56,220 nt of DNA from NCBI GenBank assembly GCA_046262415.1, contig JBHEMU010000158.1, forward strand, positions 1 to 56,220. Direction: 5' to 3'. Position 1 is the stretch's first letter. Each line of letters begins with the position of its first letter. The notes beneath the pieces were generated by a model, which saw only the letters and a program-made list of their open reading frames with translations, did not search any database and was not told the DNA's origin. Of this stretch, positions 17,710-24,148 are shown one piece after another. This stretch comes from JACDAS01 sp046262415 (GTDB taxonomy: Bacteria > Actinomycetota > Thermoleophilia > Gaiellales > Gaiellaceae). The position numbers and the translations under genes were made by a program.

Positions 17710-18302
17710 GGGAGCGCGTTCGACCGCACGTAGCCGCCGCGCACGGCCTTGACGAGCCCCCGGTGCGGCCCCGGACAGGCGCGGCCCGCCTGCGTCCGCA
17801 CGATGCGCCCGTCCACCTGGAGGAACACGCCCGTCGTGTCGAGAGCCTTCCCGGCGTCGTCGCGCGCGGCCACCCGGTAGCACCCGCCGGCGGCCCGCGA
17901 GAGGTGCAGCGTCGGCGGCCCGCCCGTCGGGCCGAAGGTGGCGTGGTACCAGAGCACGGTGTCGCCATCCTTGAGCTCGACCTTGTCCGCTCCGACCGGG
18001 GGCGAGACGCCGTTGACCTTGAAGACCCAGCCGGTGGACTCCGAGCCGGCGTAGCGCCCGATCTGGTCGACGTACGGGCCGAAGGACGTGGGCGTGACGT
18101 GGTAGTAGAACTCGCCGGCGACGCTCGCCGACTCGAGCGCCTCGAGCGGGTTCGCCCCGCTCGCGCGGGGCTCGCTGGCGCCGAACAGCGTGGCGGTCTT
18201 GCCCTCGACGCGGACGCGCACGAGCGCGCCCTGCGCGAGGGGGACGAGCGTCGCCGCGAGGGCGAGTGCCGTCAGGAGTGCGAGGAGCCTGCTTCGGAAC
18301 AC
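17706..18302 (-). CDS. Secreted DUF4430 protein (first gene of B12 operon)
   Basis: A 198-residue exported protein: VFRSRLLALLTALALAATLVPLAQGA is a signal peptide. The DUF4430 core reads ANPLEALESASVAGEFYYHV ... STGWVFKVNGVSPPVGADKVELKDGDTVLWYH. Two cysteines in the C-terminal half (GGCYRV and RACPGP) could form a disulfide. The GTG start has a strong Shine-Dalgarno AAGGAGG 5 nt upstream and sits directly after the cobalamin riboswitch. Longer in-frame starts up to 18422 would lie inside the riboswitch and are rejected. The likely role is extracytoplasmic corrinoid capture together with the toroid protein and the ECF transporter (inference). Confidence 0.85.
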   Translation of the reverse strand: MFRSRLLALLTALALAATLVPLAQGALVRVRVEGKTATLFGASEPRASGANPLEALESASVAGEFYYHVTPTSFGPYVDQIGRYAGSESTGWVFKVNGVSPPVGADKVELKDGDTVLWYHATFGPTGGPPTLHLSRAAGGCYRVAARDDAGKALDTTGVFLQVDGRIVRTQAGRACPGPHRGLVKAVRGGYVRSNALP

Positions 18303-18330
18303 GAATCCTCCTTCCGCGAGGGGTTCGATC

Positions 18331-18497
18331 TCTGGCGGCGGGCGACAGGTCTTCTGACTCGGGGCGCCCCTCCCGTCGCCTTCCCGGCCCCGCGGGGCCA
18401 GTGGCACTACGGCGGGAGGCATCTCCCCTCACAGCGGCGGGACCGTCCCGGACTTGCACCGGGTTCCCTCGCCGCTCGCCGGTTTCGGCCCGCACCC
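18331..18497 (-). ncRNA. Cobalamin riboswitch
   Basis: On the minus strand the conserved parts appear in order: GAACCCGGTGCAAGTCCGGG, then CGGTCCCGCCGCTGTGA, GCCACTGG, GGGAAGGC and the B12 box region GAGTCAGAAGACCTGTC. These match the adenosylcobalamin-sensing class. The element ends about 30 nt before the GTG of the first DUF4430 gene. The likely mechanism is shut-off of the operon when B12 is plentiful, either by sequestering the AAGGAGG ribosome site or by termination. Exact ends are approximate. Confidence 0.95.
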
Positions 18498-18503
18498 TAT
18501 CAT
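18498..18503 (+). promoter_or_regulatory. -10 box of vanZ-like gene
   Basis: TATCAT is followed by 6 nt and then the GTG start at 18510. It lies right at the 5' edge of the oppositely oriented riboswitch, so two divergent promoters must overlap here. Confidence 0.4.
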
Positions 18504-18509
18504 CGACAA

Positions 18510-18854
18510 GTGCCTCTCTCGCGTGCGGTCTGGCTCTGGCTGCCGGTCGTCCTCTGGGCGGCGCTGATCTTCACCCTGTCGTCGATCCCGTCGCTCGACT
18601 CGGGGCTCGGCACCTGGGACTTCGTCCTGCGCAAGCTGGCGCACGCCGCCGAGTACGCCATCCTCGGGGCGCTGCTCCTGCGCGCGCTCGGCTCCGAGCT
18701 GCCCGCCCTCGCAGCAGCGGTCGCCTACGCCGTCACCGACGAGGTCCACCAGAGCTTCGTCGAGGGCCGCCGCGGCGCGCCGCTCGACGTGGCGATCGAC
18801 GGGCTGGGCGTCCTCGCCGGGCTGCTCGTGCTGCGGCGGCTCGCGCGGCGTTGA
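18510..18854 (+). CDS. VanZ family membrane protein
   Basis: A 114-residue protein with about four membrane segments (WLWLPVVLWAALIFTLSSIP, HAAEYAILGALLLRALG, ALAAAVAYAVTDEVHQSFVEGR, GLGVLAGLLVLRRL). It has the VanZ-family motifs KLAHAAEYAILG and DEVHQSFVEGRRGAPLDVAIDG. In enterococci VanZ gives low-level teicoplanin resistance; most homologues, including this one, have unknown roles. The GTG start follows a -10 box at 6 nt. Its stop overlaps the next gene (TTGA). Confidence 0.85.
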   Translation: MPLSRAVWLWLPVVLWAALIFTLSSIPSLDSGLGTWDFVLRKLAHAAEYAILGALLLRALGSELPALAAAVAYAVTDEVHQSFVEGRRGAPLDVAIDGLGVLAGLLVLRRLARR

Positions 18855-19300
18855 AGGCGGCGGCCCTCGACCTCGACTCGGTGCTCGGGGACACGCGGCC
18901 GCTCTGGGACGCCTGGCTCGAGGACGTCGCCCGCCGGCTCCGCGAGACACTCGTCCTGCCGCCGGAACGGGGCGACGCCGCGGCGGTGCTCGACGAGCGT
19001 CTCGGCAACTGGCGGGTGCTGCTGGAGCGCTTCGCGGAGGAACGAGCACCCGTGTACCTCCGGCCGGTCGCGGACGTCAATGCCTCCCTGCGCCGGCTGC
19101 GGGCGGACGGGGTGCGGCTCGGCGCCTTCACGGACGCCCCCGACGAGCTGGCGCGGGTGGCCCTGGCCCAGCTCGGCGCCGCGCGCCTGCTCGATGCGGT
19201 CGAGTGCGGTCCGGGCGCCGCCGGGCGGATCCTCGAGCGGCTCCGAGCGGACGCGATCGTGATCCGCTCCAGGGCCGAGCTGGCCCGGGTGACGCCGTAG
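18851..19300 (+). CDS. HAD-like hydrolase family protein
   Basis: A 149-residue protein with a HAD motif I variant, LDLDSVLGDTRPLWDAW (residues 5-21), and motif II-like FTDAPDELARVAL. The loop LDAVECGPGAAG resembles the region near motif III. The second Asp of DxD is present, so phosphatase chemistry is possible, but the protein is shorter than typical HAD enzymes and lacks an obvious cap. The TTG start at 18851 is chosen for the TTGA overlap with vanZ. Its TAG stop doubles as the start of the -10 box of the next gene. Confidence 0.65.
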   Translation: MKAAALDLDSVLGDTRPLWDAWLEDVARRLRETLVLPPERGDAAAVLDERLGNWRVLLERFAEERAPVYLRPVADVNASLRRLRADGVRLGAFTDAPDELARVALAQLGAARLLDAVECGPGAAGRILERLRADAIVIRSRAELARVTP

Positions 19301-19303
19301 AAT
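19298..19303 (+). promoter_or_regulatory. -10 box of the coiled-coil gene, overlapping the HAD stop codon
   Basis: TAGAAT starts with the TAG stop of the HAD-like gene and is followed by 7 nt and the GTG at 19311. This is the clearest leaderless-type promoter in the window. Confidence 0.55.
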
Positions 19304-19310
19304 TCACACT

Positions 19311-19531
19311 GTGGAGGCAAAGGATGTCAGCGATCGCCAGCTCGACGCGCTGCTCGAGCGGCTCGATCGCCTGACCGCGGAGCTTCGAGGCCTCAACCGC
19401 CGCCTCGACCACGGCGAGAACCTCGCTCCGGTCGTCCACGAGCTGCGGAGCCTGAACGAGTCGCTGCAGGCCCTGGCGTACGCGGCCCTCGGCACCCAGG
19501 GCCCCACGTGCGCAAGCGCCGCGCCGGCTAG
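19311..19531 (+). CDS. Small coiled-coil protein, probable frameshift near its end
   Basis: From GTG 19311 the product reads VEAKDVSDRQLDALLERLDR, with a heptad pattern over about 55 residues (LTAELRGLNRRLDHGENLAPVVHELRSLNESLQALAYAALG), typical of small coiled-coil proteins of unknown function. As written the frame runs on to 19628 through a dispersed repeat. One extra C in the CCCC run at 19502-19505 would instead give the ending QGPHVRKRRAG and a TAG at 19529-19531, for a protein of 73 residues. I prefer this end because the repeat copies at other genes start directly after the stop codon. Confidence 0.6.
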
Positions 19532-19627
19532 GCATCGCTTGCGATGCCGACTTCAGGAGTGCGGGCTTGTCCGTGCTCCGTCTCAGCCGACCGCACGAGC
19601 GCAGCCGGGTAGAGACCCACGCTCCTA
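19531..19627 (+). repeat. Post-stop palindromic repeat, family 1 copy A
   Basis: It opens with the perfect hairpin GGCATCGC-TT-GCGATGCC (19531-19548) and then GACTTCAGGAG, a second hairpin GGAGTGCGG...CCGTGCTCC, CGTCT-AGCCGACCGCACGAGCGC and CCGGGTAGAGACC. Very similar elements are at 45124, 51085 and 51176. It begins at the corrected stop of the coiled-coil gene and ends just before the convergent sugar dehydrogenase stop. Confidence 0.85.
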
Positions 19628-19629
19628 GA

Positions 19630-20709
19630 TCAGGTCGACGAGCGCACGAGCTTGTAGAGCACCCCGTTGAGCGACGTCGCGTAGAGCTCCCCGCCGGCGT
19701 CCTCCCCGAAGGACGAGAGGACGGGCAGGTCGAACGCCTCCCGGCGGACGAACGCCTTGCCGCCTCTGATCCGCAGGCTCCACACGAACCCGCTGCAGTA
19801 GTCCCCGTAGTAGTACCGCCCGACGGCAGCCGGGACGGCCTTGCCGCGGTAGACGTAGCCGCCGGTGACCGAGCACCCGGCGTCGTGGCTGTAGACGGCG
19901 ACGGGGAAGACGAGGCGGCCGAAGGCGTTCACCTCGCGATCGTCGTAGCGCTCGCGGCCCTCGTAGGCCGCCCAGCCGTAGTTCTCGATCCCCGTGCTGC
20001 GGGCCCGGAGGAAGTTGATCTCCTCCCAGCTCCCCTGGCCGACGTCGCCGACGTAGAGGTCGCCCGTCTTCCGGTCGAACGAGAACCGCCATGGATTCCG
20101 CAGGCCGTAGGCGTCGATCCGGGGCTCGGTGTCCGGCCGGTCGACGTTGATGCTGACCAGCTTGCCGAGCAGGCTGTTCAGGTCCTGCCCGTAGTTCTCG
20201 GGGTCGCCTCCGGAGCCGCCGTCGCCCATGCCCACGTACAGCCGCCCGTCCGGGCCGAACTGCAGCTGCCCGCCGTTGTGGTTCGGGTACGGCTGCTCGA
20301 CGAAGAGCACGAGCCGAGCCGTCCTCGGAATCGCCCGGGTGCCGTTCGTCCGGTACTCGACGACGCGGGTGTGCCCGTCGGCGTCGGTGTAGTTCACGTA
20401 GACGAGGCGGGTCGCCTCGTACTTCGGGTGGAACGCCATCGACAGTAGCCCCTGCTCGCCGCCCGCCGTGATCCGGCCCCGCAGGTCGAGGAAGGGCGTT
20501 GACCGGCGCTTTCTCCCGTCGAGCACCACGATCCGGCCCGCCTGCTCGACGACGTAGAGCCGCCCCGGCTCGCTCCTCGGGGCGGCTACGTAGACGGGGC
20601 TCTGGAGGCCGCGCACGTAGGGGACGAAGTGCGGCCGGGGCGCACTCTGCGCGTCGGCGCACGGGGCGACGAGCGCACAGGCGGCGGCGAAGAAGGAGGC
20701 CAGACCCAC
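19630..20709 (-). CDS. PQQ-dependent sugar dehydrogenase family (soluble GDH/Asd-like)
   Basis: A 359-residue exported beta-propeller with signal peptide MGLASFFAAACALVAPCADA. It matches the aldose sugar dehydrogenase/soluble glucose dehydrogenase family: LQSPVYVAAP, RLYVVEQAGRIVVLDG, GEQGLLSMAFHPKY, NHNGGQLQFGPDGRLYVGMGDGGSGGDPENYGQDLNSLLGKLVSINVD, AYGLRNPWRFSFD, GDLYVGDVGQGSWEEI, GYVYRGKAVP and the end GELYATSLNGVLYKLV. The catalytic His region (NHNGG) and the Arg of GLRNPWR are present. The family oxidises aldoses with PQQ in the periplasm or outside the cell; no PQQ genes are in the window. GTG 20709 lies 6 nt after a TACGGT -10 box. Confidence 0.88.
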   Translation of the reverse strand: MGLASFFAAACALVAPCADAQSAPRPHFVPYVRGLQSPVYVAAPRSEPGRLYVVEQAGRIVVLDGRKRRSTPFLDLRGRITAGGEQGLLSMAFHPKYEATRLVYVNYTDADGHTRVVEYRTNGTRAIPRTARLVLFVEQPYPNHNGGQLQFGPDGRLYVGMGDGGSGGDPENYGQDLNSLLGKLVSINVDRPDTEPRIDAYGLRNPWRFSFDRKTGDLYVGDVGQGSWEEINFLRARSTGIENYGWAAYEGRERYDDREVNAFGRLVFPVAVYSHDAGCSVTGGYVYRGKAVPAAVGRYYYGDYCSGFVWSLRIRGGKAFVRREAFDLPVLSSFGEDAGGELYATSLNGVLYKLVRSST

Positions 20710-20715
20710 GTCGCC

Positions 20716-20721
20716 ACCGTA
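20716..20721 (-). promoter_or_regulatory. -10 box of the sugar dehydrogenase gene
   Basis: TACGGT on the minus strand is followed by 6 nt and then the GTG start at 20709. Confidence 0.4.
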
Positions 20722-20758
20722 GCCCCGGCCCTGTTTAGGCGGGGTAAAGACGAGCGGC

Positions 20759-21439
20759 TTACCCGTCCTTGAGCAGCACCCGGCGGAGCTCGTCCTCCTT
20801 GCCGGGCTGGAGGATCGCGAGCACCTGGTCGCCGGGCTCGAGCCTCGTCTTCCCTTCGACCGACTCGGCGCGCCCGTTCCGCATCACCGAGATCACGCGC
20901 GCCCCTTCCGGGAGCTGCAGCCGCTCGATCGTCTTCCCCGAGCAGGGGGCGTCCTTGTCGACCTGGACCTCGACGATCTCGAGGTTCTCCCGGCGCAGCT
21001 CGAGCAGGTGGATCAGGTCGTGCTCGGGTACCTCGTGCTCGATCAGGGCCATGATGTTGGAGGTCGCGCACACGGTCGGCGAGATGCCCAGGAGGTCGAA
21101 GTGCGGCTGGTTGCGGGGGTCGTTCACGCGGGCGATCACCTTCTCGACGCCGTACTTCTCTCGCGCGATCTGGCCGATCACCATGTTGTCCTCGTCGTCG
21201 CCCGTCGCCGCCACGACGATGTCGGGCGGCCGTGCGATGCCGGCCCGCTCCAGCACGGAGAGCTCGGTCGCGTCGCCGAGCAGGACCTGGTGCTCGAACT
21301 CGACCTCCAGCTGCTCGAACCGGTCACGCCGCTGCTCGATCAGGGTCACCTCGTGCATGGGTGACCCCCGGCGGTGCTTGAGCAGCGTCCTCGCCAGGTT
21401 GGCTCCCACCTTGCCGCCGCCGGCCACGACGACGTACAT
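20759..21439 (-). CDS. TrkA-type NAD-binding protein (RCK_N plus RCK_C)
   Basis: A 226-residue regulator of potassium/ion transport with an N-terminal Rossmann domain (MYVVVAGGGKVGANLARTLL, VLLGDATELSVLERAGI, VVAATGDDEDNMVIGQIAREKYGVEKVIARVNDPRN). A TrkA-C domain covers about 140-226 (EVQVDKDAPCSGKTIERLQLPEGARVISVMRNG ... LEPGDQVLAILQPG). Such proteins gate Trk/Ktr channels in response to nucleotides. The ATG overlaps the preceding TrkA-like gene by one base (TGATG), so the two small proteins are made together. The pair is reminiscent of CeoB/CeoC of mycobacteria, which also lie by a permease gene (from memory). Confidence 0.9.
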   Translation of the reverse strand: MYVVVAGGGKVGANLARTLLKHRRGSPMHEVTLIEQRRDRFEQLEVEFEHQVLLGDATELSVLERAGIARPPDIVVAATGDDEDNMVIGQIAREKYGVEKVIARVNDPRNQPHFDLLGISPTVCATSNIMALIEHEVPEHDLIHLLELRRENLEIVEVQVDKDAPCSGKTIERLQLPEGARVISVMRNGRAESVEGKTRLEPGDQVLAILQPGKEDELRRVLLKDG

Positions 21440-21882
21440 CAGCCGCTCGCCGCCCGCTTCAGGGAGCGCGTCGAGGAGCGCACGGCGTCCGTCAGGACCG
21501 AGATCGCGCTCGACGTGGGACAGACGATCCGCAGCCCCCGGGTCGCATAGAACTCGGCGCGCGCGGGGTCGAGCAGCCGTACGACCACGCAGGGGATGTC
21601 GAAGCGCTTCTGCGCCACCTGACCGATGACGATGTTCGTGTTGTCGCCGTCGGTGGCGACGACGACGGCGGCAGGGGGGTCGTCGCGGTCGTCGATCCCC
21701 GCCTCGCGCAGCACGCCGGCGTCCATGCCGTGACCGACGATGAACCGTCCCGGCCAGTCCTCCCCGAGCCGCGTCAGGGCCTCCTCCTTCTCGTCGATCA
21801 CGGCGACGTCCCAGCCCTCGCGCTGGAGCGTCTTCGCCACGTTCGACCCGACGCGGCCGCAACCGACCACGATCGCCTTCAT
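21439..21882 (-). CDS. TrkA-N domain protein
   Basis: A 147-residue single RCK_N (Rossmann) domain: MKAIVVGCGRVGSNVAKTLQ is the GxGxxG dinucleotide site, followed by VAVIDEKEEAL, FIVGHGMDAGVLREAGI, VVVATDGDNTNIVIGQVAQ and CVVVRLLDPARAEFYATRGL. It lacks a TrkA-C domain, so it probably forms a mixed ring with its partner, which has one. Translation is coupled (TGATG). It is preceded by a 170-bp imperfect palindrome and may belong to the same transcript as the upstream permease genes if that element is not a full terminator. Confidence 0.88.
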   Translation of the reverse strand: MKAIVVGCGRVGSNVAKTLQREGWDVAVIDEKEEALTRLGEDWPGRFIVGHGMDAGVLREAGIDDRDDPPAAVVVATDGDNTNIVIGQVAQKRFDIPCVVVRLLDPARAEFYATRGLRIVCPTSSAISVLTDAVRSSTRSLKRAASG

Positions 21883-21888
21883 CTCCAG

Positions 21889-22058
21889 TGCCCCGTCCGG
21901 TGACGTTGCCGGATTTCTGGGTCGCGAGCACCAAGCCAGGCTAGGACGCAGGGAGCCCGCATAGCCGAAGCTATGGGGGCGACCGAGGACGACGCATGGC
22001 GCCGCGTGATCGCGGGCCAGAAACCGGTGGACGTTGCCGGGCGGGGCACTAGTCCAGC
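21889..22058 (-). repeat. Long imperfect palindrome after the permease stop
   Basis: Two arms of about 43 bp (21889-21931 and 22012-22054) match each other as reverse complements at roughly 32 of 43 positions. The whole element folds towards a central hairpin GCATAGC-CGAA-GCTATG (21958-21974). On the minus strand it begins a few bases after the TAG of the APC-USP gene and ends just before the start of the TrkA-N gene. It may act as a terminator, processing site or miniature element. No second copy is in the window. Confidence 0.65.
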
Positions 22059-23987
22059 CTAGCTCCTGGGCACCGGTGCGAGCCCGGCGTCCACTCCCTC
22101 CTCCGCCTCGAGCACGCCCTGCGGGTAGGCGATCACCATCACCTCGCACGGCGCCTGCCGCAGGACGTAGTCGACCGTGGGGCTGAAGAAGCGTGACTGG
22201 CGCCGCCAGCGGGGCGACGAGCCGAGCACGATCAGGTCCGCCTCCCAGTCGCGCGCCTCGCCCACGATTGCGTGCCCGATCGAGCGGGCCCTGATCGTCT
22301 GCGACTCGAGCTCGACGCCGTGCTCCTTCGCGAGCATCCGCGCGTCCACCAGGGACGCCGCCGCCCGTTCCTCCTGGGCGAGCAGCTCTGCGTCCAGCGG
22401 CAGTGACAGCGGCACGCGGATCACGTGCACCGCGCGCAGCGCGCCCCCGTGCTCCTCGGCCAGCCGGATCGCCGTGCCCAGGACCTCGTCGCCGATCTGG
22501 CCGAGCTTGACCGGGACGAGGATCCGGCCGTAGATCCCCTCCGCGTCGGGCACGAGATCCGGCACCGCCGCCGCTACGCGGCCGAGCACCGGCTCGCCGC
22601 CGGCGCGCCGCACGGCGACGAAGACGAGCACGCCCGCGGCAACCCAGGCCGGCCCAGCGATCCTCGTCGACTCGTGGGTGGCCAGCCCGGCGACCCAGAT
22701 CGCAACGGTGAGCGGGATGCCGATGAGAGCCGCCACGGGGATCTCGGTCCGGCCGAGACGGACGTTCAGCGGCACGCGGAAGGGCCGCGGGAGGTCCGGT
22801 TCCCGCACCCGCAGCCGGATCACGGCCACCTGCGCCGCCGCGAAGGCGAGCAGGACGCCGAAGCTGTAGAGGCTGGCGAGGAACCGCACCTCGCGCCCGA
22901 CGGCAAAGGCGACGAGCAGCAGGCCCGACGACAGCACGGCCGTGGAGACGATCGACACGGGCGCGATCACGGTGCGGCGGTTGAGGACGCCGAACGCGTG
23001 CGGCAGCATGTCGTGCCGGCCGAGCGAGTACGCGAGGCGGCCCGCGCCCGCGATCGACGTGACCACGGCGCCGAGCAGGATCAGCACGCCGGTGACGCCG
23101 ATGAAGACGCGGAAGGCGTCGACGATACCGGCCGGGAGGTGGCCGTCGAACGCGGACGCGATCCCGACGAGCGGCGCCCGCAGCCAGGTCGTGCCGAGCT
23201 CGCTCGTCTGGCCGCCCGCCGGAAAGGCCGAGATCCCGACGATGCCGATCGCCACCGAGACGAGGACTGCGGCGCCGATGCCGGCGAAGAGGCCCCGGGG
23301 CAGGGTCTGCCCGGGCTCACGCGTCTCGGCGGCCAGGTTCGCGACCGTCTCGAGGCCGGTGTAGGCGAGCATCGCGACGGGGAGCGCGAACGCGATCGAG
23401 CTCCACGTCGGCGCGCCGCCGAGGTCGAGGCCCTGACCGAGCGAGTCGCTCGAGAAGAGCACGGCGAAGCCGGCGACGACGAGCAGCAGGTGGCCCGCGA
23501 GCGCCACCGCGGCGACGAGGACGGCGATCCGGTAGAGACCCGTCCGCCTGACGAGCCGGCTGGCGCTGACGAGGACGATCACGACGATGCCGGCGACGAC
23601 GTCCCAGGGCCGGTCGCGCAGCGCCTCGATGCCGACGGCGTGGCCGAGGTAGTGCGGCACGAACAGGGCCGCGAGCGCGATCACGATCAGGTAGTCGAGG
23701 AGCAGCACCCAGCCGGTGAGGAAGCCGGCCTGGTCGTTGAAGGCGCGGCGGACGAACATCGCGGCGCCGCCCACCTCCGGGATCGCCGCCGTCCCCTCGG
23801 CGTACGAGAGCGCGACGAGGAGGAACAGCCCCCCCACGAGGAGCAGGATCCAGGGCATGAAGCCGAGCGCGTAGACGGCGACGATGCCGAGCGCGAAGTA
23901 GATCGAGGAGGCGATCTCGCCGTAGGCGACCGAGGCGATCGAGCTCGTGTCGAGCGCGCGTGGAAGCCCGGGGAGCCGGCGAGCCAT
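22059..23987 (-). CDS. APC family permease fused to a universal stress protein domain
   Basis: A 642-residue protein: about 12 membrane segments over residues 15-470, starting with the APC signature IASVAYGEIASSIYFALGIVAVYALGF and including YAEGTAAIPEVGGAAMFVRRAFND and MLAYTGLETVANLAAETREP. A cytoplasmic UspA domain lies at about 490-625 (RILVPVKLGQIGDEVLGTAIRLAEEHGG ... DLIVLGSSPRWRRQSRFFSPTVDYVLRQAPCEVMVI), with a GSSxxxxxxxxFF nucleotide-type loop. The substrate is amino acid or potassium; neighbouring trk genes favour potassium or ion homeostasis (inference). The ATG overlaps the small membrane protein stop (TGATG). Confidence 0.85.
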   Translation of the reverse strand: MARRLPGLPRALDTSSIASVAYGEIASSIYFALGIVAVYALGFMPWILLLVGGLFLLVALSYAEGTAAIPEVGGAAMFVRRAFNDQAGFLTGWVLLLDYLIVIALAALFVPHYLGHAVGIEALRDRPWDVVAGIVVIVLVSASRLVRRTGLYRIAVLVAAVALAGHLLLVVAGFAVLFSSDSLGQGLDLGGAPTWSSIAFALPVAMLAYTGLETVANLAAETREPGQTLPRGLFAGIGAAVLVSVAIGIVGISAFPAGGQTSELGTTWLRAPLVGIASAFDGHLPAGIVDAFRVFIGVTGVLILLGAVVTSIAGAGRLAYSLGRHDMLPHAFGVLNRRTVIAPVSIVSTAVLSSGLLLVAFAVGREVRFLASLYSFGVLLAFAAAQVAVIRLRVREPDLPRPFRVPLNVRLGRTEIPVAALIGIPLTVAIWVAGLATHESTRIAGPAWVAAGVLVFVAVRRAGGEPVLGRVAAAVPDLVPDAEGIYGRILVPVKLGQIGDEVLGTAIRLAEEHGGALRAVHVIRVPLSLPLDAELLAQEERAAASLVDARMLAKEHGVELESQTIRARSIGHAIVGEARDWEADLIVLGSSPRWRRQSRFFSPTVDYVLRQAPCEVMVIAYPQGVLEAEEGVDAGLAPVPRS

Positions 23988-24148
23988 CAGCGGAGCGCCA
24001 GGTACAGGCGCAGGGCGCCAGCGAGCAGGAAGACGGCGCCGAGCAGGTAGCCGAGCGTGCCCCCGACGACGGCCGTCTCGATCAGCAGCACCAGCCCGAT
24101 CGCCGCAAGCAGGGCCGAGAAGACCGCGGTCGCGCTCGCACGGCTCAT
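23987..24148 (-). CDS. Small membrane protein between the two APC-USP genes (53 aa)
   Basis: The 53-residue product MSRASATAVFSALLAAIGLV... contains two hydrophobic helices (residues 7-25 and 30-52) with a short polar turn (ETAVVGG). It looks like a small two-helix membrane protein. The ATG forms an ATGA overlap with the upstream APC-USP gene, and its stop forms TGATG with the downstream one, so it is translationally tied to both. This tight placement suggests a subunit or assembly factor of the permeases, which is inference. Confidence 0.65.
   Translation of the reverse strand: MSRASATAVFSALLAAIGLVLLIETAVVGGTLGYLLGAVFLLAGALRLYLALR

Noticed and set aside
17706..18422. Longer DUF4430 protein starting at 18422
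   Set aside because: The extension would be translated from the riboswitch itself. The AAGGAGG before GTG 18302 and the signal peptide fix the start.
19531..19628. C-terminal extension of the coiled-coil protein through the repeat
   Set aside because: The residues come from a dispersed non-coding repeat whose other copies start after stop codons.
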